DNA of 64,000 nt, from assembly GCF_004827385.1 (NCBI RefSeq), contig NZ_SRXN01000001.1, positions 62,001 through 126,000 on the forward strand, written 5' to 3'. This document shows, piece by piece, positions 9,934 to 18,018 of this stretch (position 1 is its first letter; every line of letters begins with the position of its first letter). A program made the position numbers and the translations under genes. Below the pieces are notes generated by a model, which saw only the letters and a program-made list of their open reading frames with translations, was not told where the DNA came from and ran no database searches. Source of the DNA: Ensifer sp. MPMI2T. GTDB taxonomy: Bacteria; Pseudomonadota; Alphaproteobacteria; Rhizobiales; Rhizobiaceae.

Positions 9934-9972
9934 AAGGTCGGCCGAGCTCGCGCCCGGCCTTCTTCGTTTTTG
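9934..9972 (+). terminator. Intrinsic terminator after mucR
   Basis: AAGGTCGG pairs with CCGGCCTT (one T-G wobble) across a 12-base loop, followed by 'cttcgttttt'. It is 70 bases beyond the mucR stop. Confidence 0.7.
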
Positions 9973-10005
9973 CGACAGATCCCCGACCGAGCGAACCGCG
10001 CCGCG

Positions 10006-10428
10006 TCAGGCGGCCAGCCTCACCTCCGCCTCGCTCTTGATCCGCCGGACCATGGAGCGCAGGCCATTTGCGCGCTGCGACGACAGATGCTCGATGAGAC
10101 CGATCTTGCCGAAGACGTCGAGGGCGTCGAGCTTGGCAATTTCGGTAGCGTGCTTGCCGGAATAGAGGGCGAGAACGATTGCGACGAGACCCCGGACGAT
10201 ATGGGCGTCGGATTCGCCTTCAAAGGTGAGGACGGGGTTCCCTGGGTCACCGCTCGTGTGTGTCACAAGCCACACCTGGCTTGCGCAGCCCTGAACCTTG
10301 TTCTCGCTCGTCCGTAAGGCCTCCGGCATCTCCGGCAGACTCTTGCCCAGCTCGATCACATAGCGGTAGCGGTCCTCCCACTCGTCGAGGAAGGAAAAGT
10401 CGTCAATGATCTGGTCAAGTGGGGTCAT
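10006..10428 (-). CDS. sufE: SufE cysteine-desulfurase sulfur acceptor
   Basis: A 140-residue SufE-family protein. 'SENKVQGCASQVWL' contains the active-site cysteine (C48), which accepts sulfur from SufS during Fe-S cluster assembly in the cytoplasm. 'GKSLPEMPEALRT' and 'EHLSSQRANGLRSMVRRIK' are also characteristic. The open frame extends upstream to 10605, but ATG 10428 gives the normal length and N-terminus (MTPLDQIIDDF). The suf operon itself is not in this window, so this sufE is unlinked, a common arrangement in rhizobia. Confidence 0.94.
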   Translation of the reverse strand: MTPLDQIIDDFSFLDEWEDRYRYVIELGKSLPEMPEALRTSENKVQGCASQVWLVTHTSGDPGNPVLTFEGESDAHIVRGLVAIVLALYSGKHATEIAKLDALDVFGKIGLIEHLSSQRANGLRSMVRRIKSEAEVRLAA

Positions 10429-10592
10429 AGTCCGTCCGATTCTCGGCGCCGTTTCGCAAGCTGCGCCTGTCTCGATCCCGCCCATACCGGCGTCATCAGG
10501 ATCACACCTATTCATATAGGAGATGCGGGCGGCAATGAGAACAGCCAATACCATTTCGGCCGAACATCGTCGCGACTGTCGCCCCATTCGTC

Positions 10593-10631
10593 CAAAAAAG
10601 AACACCGCGAAGGATGGGCATCCTCGCGGTG
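10593..10631 (-). terminator. Intrinsic terminator for the DUF5330 gene
   Basis: On the minus strand, CACCGCGAGGAT and its complement flank a 4-base loop and are followed by TTCTTTTTTTGG. It lies about 70 bases past the stop of the DUF5330 gene. Confidence 0.75.
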
Positions 10632-10698
10632 GCCGGGACGGGACGGCTAATCAGGCAGTTGGAGCGTGACGACTGCAGGCGTCTGTAGCAGCCAGTCG

Positions 10699-11130
10699 TT
10701 ACTGGGCCATGGCGGCCTTTGGGTCGAGACGCTTCTCCGGAACCGGCGTGCGCTTGAAGGTCGGCGCGCTGCGGTTCGCTTCGTCATGCGAAGCGTCCGT
10801 GGGCGTGACCGTGCCCGTCATGATCTTGGCATCCGGTGCGCCGGCATCGGTTTCGGCGAATTGCGTGTCGAGAAATTCGTAAGCGATGCGCGCGCCTTCA
10901 CGGGCTCGGTGGCCTAGCGCAACGAAAGTCTCGGCGCCTTTCTCGCAGACGTCGGGCTTCTGAACGCAGATGGCGCTCACATATTGGAACGCCTCGCTGG
11001 CAGCCGAAAAGGTATCGCCGATCTCCACCTTCGGTCCGTGCTGCAGCTTCTCGGTGCTCGAGGGATCCAGGAACGGCAGGAGGACCAAGACCAGGGAAAA
11101 CCAGAATGCTGCCTTGACGAGAAACCACAT
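10699..11130 (-). CDS. DUF5330 family membrane-anchored protein
   Basis: A 143-residue protein starting MWFLVKAAFWFSLVLVLLPFL, a single N-terminal membrane anchor or uncleaved signal, followed by a soluble region with two cysteines ('ICVQKPDVCEKG'). This layout matches the rhizobial DUF5330 family, of unknown function. The frame stays open upstream to 11310, but the start at 11130 gives the membrane segment at residue 2. The C-terminus is proline/charged and probably disordered. Confidence 0.8.
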   Translation of the reverse strand: MWFLVKAAFWFSLVLVLLPFLDPSSTEKLQHGPKVEIGDTFSAASEAFQYVSAICVQKPDVCEKGAETFVALGHRAREGARIAYEFLDTQFAETDAGAPDAKIMTGTVTPTDASHDEANRSAPTFKRTPVPEKRLDPKAAMAQ

Positions 11131-11640
11131 CTTCTGCCCATCCTTTGTTCGGCTGCCGCAGCTCCCGGTCTTTAAACCGATTTTGCCATTTCCGACAGTC
11201 CCGGACCAGGTATCGCCGGATACGCACGCCCGCTTGCATTCGCCCCATGGTGAACCGGTCACCCGTCCGGCTCCTCCCTGCGTTGCGACAGACATTAGAG
11301 CGGGAATCACAAGGTCGCTTTTCCAAAACCAGTGGAATTTGTCTCGAATTTTAATGAAATGGGCGATTTTGGTATCCGAGGTGGCATTTATCTCAAATTT
11401 TAGCGATCGCCGTTAAGGTTCAAGGCAAGACTCCGGCCAGCGACCGCCGATGGCGCGGGCGATAGGCCTCAAAGACGCTGCCCAAATTCTTAACAGGAAC
11501 CGGAAAATCCACGAAAATCCGACGCTTACGTCCCGTTAACCACAAGGAACGAAGCTCGCCGGAATTGCCCCAAAACAGGATTTTTCGCCTGTTTTGCGCC
11601 CGCTCCGAGGCGGCCCGTTTATTCTTTCATTAAGTCGGGG
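11131..11640. promoter_or_regulatory. Divergent promoter region between DUF5330 gene and divJ-like gene
   Basis: About 510 bases without a gene. Three TTAA half-sites occur (11413, 11490 and TTAACC at 11536), which resemble CtrA half-boxes, but none is paired at the canonical N7 spacing. I see no repeat here. Confidence 0.35.
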
Positions 11641-13302
11641 GTGCGAGATTCGGACCATCACGAGACAGCCCGGCCAAACCCCTTCGAAAGCGAAAAAGGC
11701 GTTCCGGATCGGCTCGAAAGAAACAATACAAAGGTGGCAGGGCAAAGCGTGAATGTATTGCGTGACATGGCTGGCAGATGGACATCCCGCATGGATGAAG
11801 CTGCCGCCGCGTGGCTGCCGCATCGTGACTTCAAGCGCCTGCGCGCTGTCGCGGCCGTCTCGCTGACGGCTCTGCCGGTCGTGCCACTGGCGCTCATGGC
11901 TGTGTTGCCGGTTTCCGCTGCCCTGCCTGTGGGGACGGCGCTATGGGCCTCGGCATCGCTGCTGGCCTCCGCCGCTGCCATTGGTCTGGACCACCAGCGT
12001 CAGGCAAGTGATCGCGAACCTGCGGCTGCGCTTCCCGATCTTTCAGCGGCTTATGATCTCTTCGCCGGTCTCGTTACGGTGCATGACCTGCGCGGCAATG
12101 TCCTTTCCGTGCACGGTCGCGATGCTGCCGAACATCTCACTGTGATGCGCGATCCTTGCGGCCGCGGGTTCATCGAGCAGATCCACGTCTCCGATCGGAT
12201 CACGTTCCTCAGGGCGATCGATGCGCTGCGCCAGAATGGCGAGAGATCGGCGGTCGACATCCGCCTCGAGCGGCTGTCGGTACCGGCCGAGGGCGCCCAG
12301 TTCGTGCACATGCGTTGCGAGATGACCCCGGTCCGGGATGCCGAGGATCGGCTGACGGCCATCGTCGTGCAATCCCGCGATGTCTCCGAGGAAGCCCGAC
12401 TGCGGGCGGAGGCAACCGCCAAGGCAGCCCATGCCGAATTGGCGAACGACGCGAAGACGCGATTTCTCGCAGCCGTCAGCCATGAATTGCGCACCCCGCT
12501 CAACGCCATCCTCGGCTTTTCGGACGTGCTCGCCGGCGAATATTTCGGGAAACTCGAGAACGACCGACAGCGCGAATATGTCTCGCTGATCCACAAATCC
12601 GGCGCCCATCTCCTGTCTGTGGTCAACACGATGCTTGATATGAGCAAGATCGAGGCTGGCCGTTACGAGCTTGTTCCGGAGCCTTTCCGCGTGGCCGATG
12701 CCGTTGCCTCTTGCGAGGCCATGCTTTCCCATCAGGCGCGCGAGAAGGGCGTGAGGCTTGCAAGCCGCGTCACGCGCGCAGTTGGCGAAATCAATGCCGA
12801 TCAGCGCGCGTTTCAGCAAATATTGATCAATCTTGTCGGCAACGCGATCAAGTTCACCGATCAGGGCGGGCTGGTCACCATCGATGCCGAAACCGACGGC
12901 GCCGTGTTGAAGCTCACCGTGAGCGACACGGGGATCGGCATTGCCGAAGACAAGCTGCAGATGCTCGGCCAACCTTTTGTCCAGATTCAGAATGACTATA
13001 CGCGCCGCTACGAAGGGACCGGGCTCGGTTTGTCGCTGGTGAAGGGGTTGGTTGCACTGCACGGGGGCAACGTTTCGATCCGTAGTTCCGAAGGCGAGGG
13101 GACGGTGGTCGTCATATCGATCCCGCGCGACGGATCCGGTATTGCGAACTGCGAACAAGCGAGCATTCCCGTTACAGTGGAATTCCCTCCGCGGCTGAAA
13201 GAGCGTGGCGAGGGAGCGGCGCGTATACGGGAGGTTGGCTTCCAGGACGAGGGAATGAACGAGGACCGGGGACATGGCTCCGCGCAAGCGCAAACAGCCT
13301 GA
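11641..13302 (+). CDS. divJ: DivJ-like hybrid PAS/sensor histidine kinase
   Basis: A 553-residue sensor kinase: two hydrophobic segments (about residues 75-125), a PAS-like region (about 135-250), a HisKA domain with 'FLAAVSHELRTPLNAILGFSDVL' (phospho-acceptor H281), and a HATPase domain with the N box 'NLVGNAIKFT', G1 'DTGIGI' and G2 'GTGLGLSL'. The architecture, and the position next to mucR and sufE and before a peptidoglycan-binding gene, agree with the Sinorhizobium kinase described as DivJ, which phosphorylates DivK and so restrains CtrA. The GTG at 11641 is the longest start; GTG 11749 or ATG 11767 are possible. The assignment to DivJ rests on recalled gene order and is less sure than the kinase call. 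Confidence 0.75.
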   Translation: MRDSDHHETARPNPFESEKGVPDRLERNNTKVAGQSVNVLRDMAGRWTSRMDEAAAAWLPHRDFKRLRAVAAVSLTALPVVPLALMAVLPVSAALPVGTALWASASLLASAAAIGLDHQRQASDREPAAALPDLSAAYDLFAGLVTVHDLRGNVLSVHGRDAAEHLTVMRDPCGRGFIEQIHVSDRITFLRAIDALRQNGERSAVDIRLERLSVPAEGAQFVHMRCEMTPVRDAEDRLTAIVVQSRDVSEEARLRAEATAKAAHAELANDAKTRFLAAVSHELRTPLNAILGFSDVLAGEYFGKLENDRQREYVSLIHKSGAHLLSVVNTMLDMSKIEAGRYELVPEPFRVADAVASCEAMLSHQAREKGVRLASRVTRAVGEINADQRAFQQILINLVGNAIKFTDQGGLVTIDAETDGAVLKLTVSDTGIGIAEDKLQMLGQPFVQIQNDYTRRYEGTGLGLSLVKGLVALHGGNVSIRSSEGEGTVVVISIPRDGSGIANCEQASIPVTVEFPPRLKERGEGAARIREVGFQDEGMNEDRGHGSAQAQTA

Positions 13303-14224
13303 GCGGAAGCGAGCGGCACGAAATCGACCTGGCCTCGCACTGCGCGGCTTGGCCGTCGCCGCTCGCGGTCTTGCGTTTGCCGGCAGAATCATGGCGCGCC
13401 ACCCTGTCAGCGCTGGCGGATCGGCCGCTTTCATCGTCGTCTTCAGTTTCGTCGCCGCCAATGCCATGTGGTATCAGCATGGGGCCCACCCATCGCCACT
13501 TCTGCGCACCCGCGTTCCGTTGGTCGGACCCGAAGTTGCCGAGCGCTTGGCAGCTGCCAATGGCGAGCCGGTCGAGCCTCGCAACGTGACGACCTTCGTT
13601 ATTGAACGGGAAGGCGCCGAAAGGCTCGAGAACGGCGACGACACGGCCGCTGCACAAAGCGAACCGGGTGAGCAGGCGAAAATAGCTTCGCCCACACACG
13701 CGCCTGCCTCGACGCTTGTTGCGGATGTACAGAGAGAGTTGGCGCGGCTGGGACTTTACGATGGAGCGCCGGACGGGCGTACCGGCCCAAAAACGTCTGC
13801 CGCGATCCTGCGCTTCGAAAAACAGGCCGGCCGTGTTCAAAGCGGCGAAGCGAGTGACGAATTGTTGCAGGCGTTGCGTGCGATAGACGATACCGGACTT
13901 GCCGTCGCGACCCCCGGCGATCGTCCCTATTCAAACCCTAAGGCTACGCCGACAGAGGTCGATCCGGTCGCTGCCGCGATCCGCACTGCCGAAGGGGACA
14001 CGACATTGCTTCCTCGGGCCGATATTCCTGTATCGAGCGAAATGGTGGTGAGCATCCAGAAGGGGCTCAGCAACCTTGCCTATGCCGATATCGTGGTCGA
14101 TGGCGTCGCCGGCGATCAGACTCGTGCCGCCATCCGGCATTTTGAGAAGCACTACCGCCTGCCCCAGACCGGTGAACCCAATGCGAAGGTTCTCAAGAAG
14201 CTGAAGGAAATCGGTGCGCTTTGA
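13274..14224 (+). CDS. Membrane-anchored protein with two peptidoglycan-binding domains
   Basis: A 316-residue protein. An arginine/lysine-rich cytoplasmic head (residues 1-45) is followed by one membrane helix (SAGGSAAFIVVFSFVAANAM, about 48-67), then a linker and two PG_binding_1 modules: 'LVADVQRELARLGLYDGAPDG' (about 149-195) and 'VVSIQKGLSNLAYADIVVDG' (about 256-316). Each has the 'Y.G..DG..G..T..AI..F' pattern. The ATG lies 29 bases inside the divJ-like gene, suggesting translational coupling, so a link between wall binding and the kinase is plausible but inferred. Confidence 0.85.
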   Translation: MAPRKRKQPERKRAARNRPGLALRGLAVAARGLAFAGRIMARHPVSAGGSAAFIVVFSFVAANAMWYQHGAHPSPLLRTRVPLVGPEVAERLAAANGEPVEPRNVTTFVIEREGAERLENGDDTAAAQSEPGEQAKIASPTHAPASTLVADVQRELARLGLYDGAPDGRTGPKTSAAILRFEKQAGRVQSGEASDELLQALRAIDDTGLAVATPGDRPYSNPKATPTEVDPVAAAIRTAEGDTTLLPRADIPVSSEMVVSIQKGLSNLAYADIVVDGVAGDQTRAAIRHFEKHYRLPQTGEPNAKVLKKLKEIGAL

Positions 14225-14297
14225 GCGCGCCGACGATCTGAGCGCGTGACGCAGCGGTGGCCGACGCTTCCCCTCGATTGCATGCCGGCGGTCTCAC

Positions 14298-14672
14298 GTG
14301 TATCAGCCTCGAATGCGCCTGAAATCCGATATCTTCGTGTCCTCTCTGCTACGCCGCGTCTTCGCCCTCGGTGGCTATGCCGCCGTGCTGCGCAAAGGTG
14401 CGCAAGAGGCCGGCGCGATCTTCATTCGCCAGCGCTCGCGGTTTGGGATGGAAACCCTCTACGCGCCTGCGCCGCAGAACTTCTTCGAAGATGAAGCCGA
14501 TACGAGCCGCAAGTTCGAGATACGATTGCAGGATGCGGAAGCGGACCACATCGACAGTGCGCTTTCCTCGGAGATCCGCTTCGATCCTGATTGCTGGATT
14601 ATCGAAATCGAACTGGACGATTGCGACGGTCTGTTCGAGGTTGTGGCCGACGACGTCGATCGCCGGCGATAA
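14298..14672 (+). CDS. DUF1491 family protein
   Basis: A 124-residue protein matching the alphaproteobacterial DUF1491 pattern: 'MRLKSDIFVSSLLRRVFALGG' at the start, then 'GAIFIRQRSRFGMETLYAPAPQ' and C-terminal 'FDPDCWIIEIE'. The function is unknown. Translation may start at GTG 14298 or, more likely by family similarity, at ATG 14313. It is 73 bp after the peptidoglycan-binding gene on the same strand and probably in the same transcript. Confidence 0.88.
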   Translation: MYQPRMRLKSDIFVSSLLRRVFALGGYAAVLRKGAQEAGAIFIRQRSRFGMETLYAPAPQNFFEDEADTSRKFEIRLQDAEADHIDSALSSEIRFDPDCWIIEIELDDCDGLFEVVADDVDRRR

Positions 14673-14701
14673 ACAAGGCGCTCCGGTGAGTCAGCGCCGT
14701 T

Positions 14702-14799
14702 TACAGCGTCTCATCAGGCGCGCAAAGGACGCTGTAACACTTTGAATTGCTGCATGTTTTTTTATCCTTAAATCGCGTCCGATTTAAAGAAACATGCAG
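14702..14799 (+). repeat. RIME-like repeat, full copy 2
   Basis: Same orientation as copy 1: 'acagcgtctcatcaggcgcg', then 'caaaggacgctgt', the linker 'actttgaattgctgcatg', and a second palindrome around 'ttaaatcgcgtccgatttaa' ending 'catgca'. The first stem is shortened by about 8 bases relative to copy 1. It fills the gap between two convergent genes. Confidence 0.8.
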
Positions 14800-14818
14800 T
14801 GGAAGGCTCAAGTAGGCG

Positions 14819-15862
14819 TCAGCGTCTCCCGAACCCTCGCACGGGCTCGGCAGTGCCGCGATGGGCCACGGCTGGACGAGCCTCTTGCTGGCGGGGGTCG
14901 GAGGCACGATTGTCGGCGAGATGGGCCTCGTAGCGGGCCGGCTGGGCAGCTTCGGGGTCATCCGCACGAAGCCAGGCCTCCACCCGTTCGATACTGACTT
15001 TCCTCGCAACCGTCTCGATCAGGGCTGTGGCGCGGGTGCCGCCTCCGAGTCTTTCGGAAAGGTGCGGATAGAGCGCCTCGAGTAAAGAGTTCATCTCGCC
15101 GGCGGGGAACTCAAGTGCAGAAAGGGTCACGGCGAGTTGCTGACCTGAAATGTCAAGGAGGATCCGCTCTGCAAGCGCTCGGCTCGATCGCAATGCGTCG
15201 GCGAGAGCCGTCGCGAAGAGAACCGCTTCGCCACTGCGGGCAAACCGCATGAGCAACGCCTGGTGGAGCTCGTCGATTGGCCGAATCCGGGGCGTACGTT
15301 CTCGCGGCTCGGCCCGCACCAACGCCTTTATTTCCTCGCGTAACTTATCTTCGCGGGCGATGCGATCGGAAGAGGCGCTGTCGCCGGCTTGTTGTGACGG
15401 CCTTACGGTGCTGGTCTTCGCAGTCGCATCGGACTGTCCGCTCGGATACACGGCCTGGTGGTGCTCGACCAGGGCATCGACGACCGAGGGCGAAAGATTC
15501 TCCCGGTGCGCGATCGCACTGGCATGGGCCGGCCCTTGCCGACGGATGATGGAAATCAGCGCCCGATCGGAAATTGCTTTCGATCGGGTCAGAAAGGTAG
15601 CGGCAATGGAAATCGGCATGCTGCCGACCAGCAAGGCAACGGGCTCGGGCACATGTGCACATTGCGAAAGCGCGGCGGTGGCCTGCCGGCGAGCTTCATC
15701 GCTTGATCCGAGGAAAAGCGGTTCGAACAGCTCGGCAAATTGCTTCAGATCCGACTTGCGCGGGATGCGAAGGCTCTCGAAGCCGGTGACGGTCGCCATC
15801 AGCACGACGTCCTTCAGTCGGCCCGTTTGCGGCCTCTCCAACTCACGAAACCGGTTCGTCAC
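14819..15862 (-). CDS. DUF2336 domain protein
   Basis: A 347-residue cytoplasmic, mostly helical protein with no signal peptide. It contains the alphaproteobacterial DUF2336 pattern: 'LFEPLFLGSSDEARRQATAALSQC' early, then 'LLVGSMPISIAATFLTRSKAISDRALISIIRRQG' and 'HASAIAHRENLS', which resemble HEAT-like helical repeats. Members are uncharacterised or loosely tied to signalling. A CtrA-like box (TTAG-N7-TTAA) lies 82-96 bases upstream of the ATG. It is convergent with the DUF1491 gene. Confidence 0.82.
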   Translation of the reverse strand: MTNRFRELERPQTGRLKDVVLMATVTGFESLRIPRKSDLKQFAELFEPLFLGSSDEARRQATAALSQCAHVPEPVALLVGSMPISIAATFLTRSKAISDRALISIIRRQGPAHASAIAHRENLSPSVVDALVEHHQAVYPSGQSDATAKTSTVRPSQQAGDSASSDRIAREDKLREEIKALVRAEPRERTPRIRPIDELHQALLMRFARSGEAVLFATALADALRSSRALAERILLDISGQQLAVTLSALEFPAGEMNSLLEALYPHLSERLGGGTRATALIETVARKVSIERVEAWLRADDPEAAQPARYEAHLADNRASDPRQQEARPAVAHRGTAEPVRGFGRR

Positions 15863-15943
15863 AATTTATCCTTGCACGCAAAACACGATCGCCATCGCCG
15901 ATGGCCCGGAACGGCACACGTCATCAAAAATAGATCTAAAACG

Positions 15944-15958
15944 TTAGCGTAGCATTAA
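15944..15958 (-). promoter_or_regulatory. Possible CtrA box upstream of DUF2336 gene
   Basis: TTAG-CGTAGCA-TTAA, one mismatch from the TTAA-N7-TTAA consensus for CtrA in alphaproteobacteria. It is about 85 bases before the DUF2336 start codon, a plausible promoter distance. Confidence 0.35.
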
Positions 15959-16155
15959 CTATGGACGTTGGGGCTTTATTCAGGCTTGCGGCACTGTCGT
16001 GGCGAAGCGGAATTTTCCTTGATCCACAGAGGTTGGAACCCTGCGCTGCTTTCAGCCTTAAAAACTCCACATGCACTTTTATCTGATCCGCAAATCGGTG
16101 AAGCGCTGGTGCCAGCCGAAGGGGCCGAACGTGGCCCCTCTATGGAGATAGATCC

Positions 16156-16761
16156 GTGAAAGATGCGTTTTTTCGGGCAGCCACTGTTTGTGCGCTCCTG
16201 CTCGTCCCGGCGTTAGCCGAAGCTGCGGAGGGTTTCGCCACCGCCAATGTCAACATGCGATCGGGGCCGAGCACACGCTATCCCGCCGTAATCGTCATCC
16301 CTGCCGGCGATCCGGTGGAAATCCACGGCTGCCTAGCGGACCTGCCCTGGTGCGACGTTTCCTTTTACGGCGGTCGCGGTTGGGTTGCCAGCCGATATGT
16401 ACAGGCCATCTACCGCAGCAGAAGGGTCTATCTGGGACCGGAATATTATCGCCCGCTCGGCATTCCCACGGTCGTCTTCCAGTTCGATCGTTATTGGGAC
16501 CGCAATTACAGGGGCCGCGACTTCTATCGTGACCGTGACCGCTGGCGCCGTGGTCCTGACTGGTCAGAGGAACGAGACCAGCGTGATCGGGAACGACAGC
16601 GCCAGTGGGATCGTCGTGAATGGGAACGCAGGCAAGTGAGCGAAGATCGCCGGGAATGGGAGCGTGACCGCGACCGCGAGCGGCGTGAATGGCGCCGCGA
16701 CGACGAAATGCGAATGGTTCCGGAGTGTGATTTCGACGACATCTCGTGTGAGAACGACTGA
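16156..16761 (+). CDS. Secreted SH3b-domain protein with a long charged tail
   Basis: A 201-residue product starting at GTG 16156 (GGAGATAG just upstream). A signal peptide ends at 'ALAEAAEG' (about residue 23). A bacterial SH3 domain follows (about 25-85) with 'ATANVNMRSGPSTRYPAV' and 'GRGWVASRYVQ', typical of wall- or peptide-binding SH3b proteins. From about residue 120 the chain is extraordinarily rich in Arg, Asp, Glu and Trp, with repeated 'DRDRWRR' and 'REWERDRDRE' units. It ends with two cysteines that could form a disulphide (PECDFDDISCEND). Periplasmic location is inferred; the function is unknown. Confidence 0.85.
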   Translation: MKDAFFRAATVCALLLVPALAEAAEGFATANVNMRSGPSTRYPAVIVIPAGDPVEIHGCLADLPWCDVSFYGGRGWVASRYVQAIYRSRRVYLGPEYYRPLGIPTVVFQFDRYWDRNYRGRDFYRDRDRWRRGPDWSEERDQRDRERQRQWDRREWERRQVSEDRREWERDRDRERREWRRDDEMRMVPECDFDDISCEND

Positions 16762-16962
16762 AGCGCCGCGGCTTCCGTCGGCGACGGAGCGCTCAAAAAT
16801 CAGGGTACGACACACAGCCAATGAGAGTGGCCGGAGACGGTTTCGAGAGGGCGGGCGGCAATTGCCGTCCGCTCCTTTTGGTTCGTTCTATTTGCGTCTC
16901 CTTGGGGGGAACCAATCCTGCTACGGCGCGTTGACATCGCGCAAAGATAAGGGAGCGACGAG

Positions 16963-17247
16963 ATGGCGGAGAAGAAGCTGGCGGCCGTCGGGACGGAAGC
17001 GGATGCTGAAGCGCGCACGGCTAACGCGCAGGCGGAACTGGAGGCACAGATTGCAGACCTGAGAACGGAGATAGCTCGGCTGACTGAATCGGTTTCGGCC
17101 ATCAGTACGGGCGCAAGGGCCGTCGTGCAGGGCGAAGCGGAGTTGATGACGGAGCGCGTCCGTGAACGCGTCCGCGAGGAGCCGATTTCGAGCGTGTTGA
17201 CGGTCGCGGGTGTTGCATTCCTGTTCGGGCTGCTTGCAAGACGCTGA
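16963..17247 (+). CDS. YqjD/ElaB-like (DUF883) small membrane protein
   Basis: A 94-residue protein with a long helical, coiled-coil-prone region (about 10-70; 'AELEAQIADLRTEIARLTESV'). At the C-terminus, 'RERVREEPISSVLTVAGVAFLFGLLARR' is the membrane-anchor signature of the YqjD/ElaB/DUF883 family. E. coli homologues bind ribosomes at the inner membrane in stationary phase. Whether this one does is unknown. AAGGGAG lies about 9 bases before the ATG. Confidence 0.88.
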   Translation: MAEKKLAAVGTEADAEARTANAQAELEAQIADLRTEIARLTESVSAISTGARAVVQGEAELMTERVRERVREEPISSVLTVAGVAFLFGLLARR

Positions 17248-17351
17248 CCGATCCCAACTCCAGACATAGCTGCAAGTGGAATGAGCAGTCGGTACGGGTC
17301 ACGTGGCCGGCCACCGGAATTGAGACCAAAAAAGGGGGAAGCACGATGAGC

Positions 17352-17366
17352 TTAAGATAGTGTTAA
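17352..17366 (+). promoter_or_regulatory. Perfect CtrA-type box TTAA-N7-TTAA
   Basis: TTAA-GATAGTG-TTAA exactly matches the full CtrA consensus. It lies 95-109 bases before the ATG at 17461 of a small basic protein. Chance occurrence in one window is possible, so this is a candidate only. Confidence 0.45.
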
Positions 17367-17460
17367 CTAGGCTATGGCTCAATCAGGATGGACCGGCTAT
17401 CATCGGTCCGGCATCTGATGTGAACCGAAACAACGTCCGGGTCACCGGAAGAAGGAGCAG

Positions 17461-17748
17461 ATGAGAACGGCGCGTCTGTCCAGGGAATGTGGCCTTTGGA
17501 AAATGCGTCAGCCCGACGGCGGGCAGGGTGAAATCGGTACGGTAGTTCATCCGTCTCATAGAAATACGGAGACGAGCATGGCAGACGTAATCAGAATGCA
17601 GGACCGGAGGGTCCAAAAGCCGCGAAGGCGGCCTGTGAAATCAGACAGCGCCACTGTGCTGTTGTTTACGGGTATCCGCTACGAACGTCTCGACGGTCGT
17701 GGGCCACAGCCCAACGCACCGGCCGGACGGCGGATCAAGAAGCAGTAG
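17461..17748 (+). CDS. Small basic hypothetical protein
   Basis: A 95-residue frame. ATG 17461 has an excellent ribosome site (GAAGGAG, 5 bases upstream). A second in-frame ATG at 17578 (56 residues: MADVIRMQDRRVQKPRRR...) has GGAG 8 bases upstream, and its C-terminal part looks more protein-like ('SATVLLFTGIRYERLDG', then 'PAGRRIKKQ'). Either start, or both, may be used. It is strongly basic and lacks membrane segments. I do not recognise a family. A perfect CtrA-type box lies upstream. Confidence 0.6.
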   Translation: MRTARLSRECGLWKMRQPDGGQGEIGTVVHPSHRNTETSMADVIRMQDRRVQKPRRRPVKSDSATVLLFTGIRYERLDGRGPQPNAPAGRRIKKQ

Positions 17749-17945
17749 CTTTTTGTAGCGTGCGGCACTGCCGCCCACGCGGGTGCGGCCGCGTGACTTA
17801 AGTCGTCACTTCAATGCCCGGGACACCGGGCGCCTCCATCAAATCTTCGACCATAATATCATCAGGAACGCCCGGTCTGTCGGACCTTCGGGTTTGCCCG
17901 GCAATTAAATATGCCCTCGACATCTGCGCGCCGCCCACTGCATCT

Positions 17946-17977
17946 TCCTTTGCGCGTCTGATGAGACGCGCGGCGCG
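17946..17977 (-). repeat. RIME-like repeat, half copy
   Basis: Reverse-oriented first palindrome only: 'tcctttgcgcgtctgatgag', then 'acgcgcggcgc'. The linker and second palindrome are missing. It lies in the 270-bp gap between the small basic gene and the DUF1254 gene, which otherwise shows no gene. Confidence 0.65.
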
Positions 17978-18018
17978 CTCTGCGATAACGAGGCGGCGGC
18001 GGTGCCGGCCGTACCGCG

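Noticed and set aside
12043..13467. 474-codon antisense frame over the DivJ-like kinase
   Set aside because: The kinase motifs on the plus strand are unambiguous. The antisense frame lacks any domain and spans two real genes.
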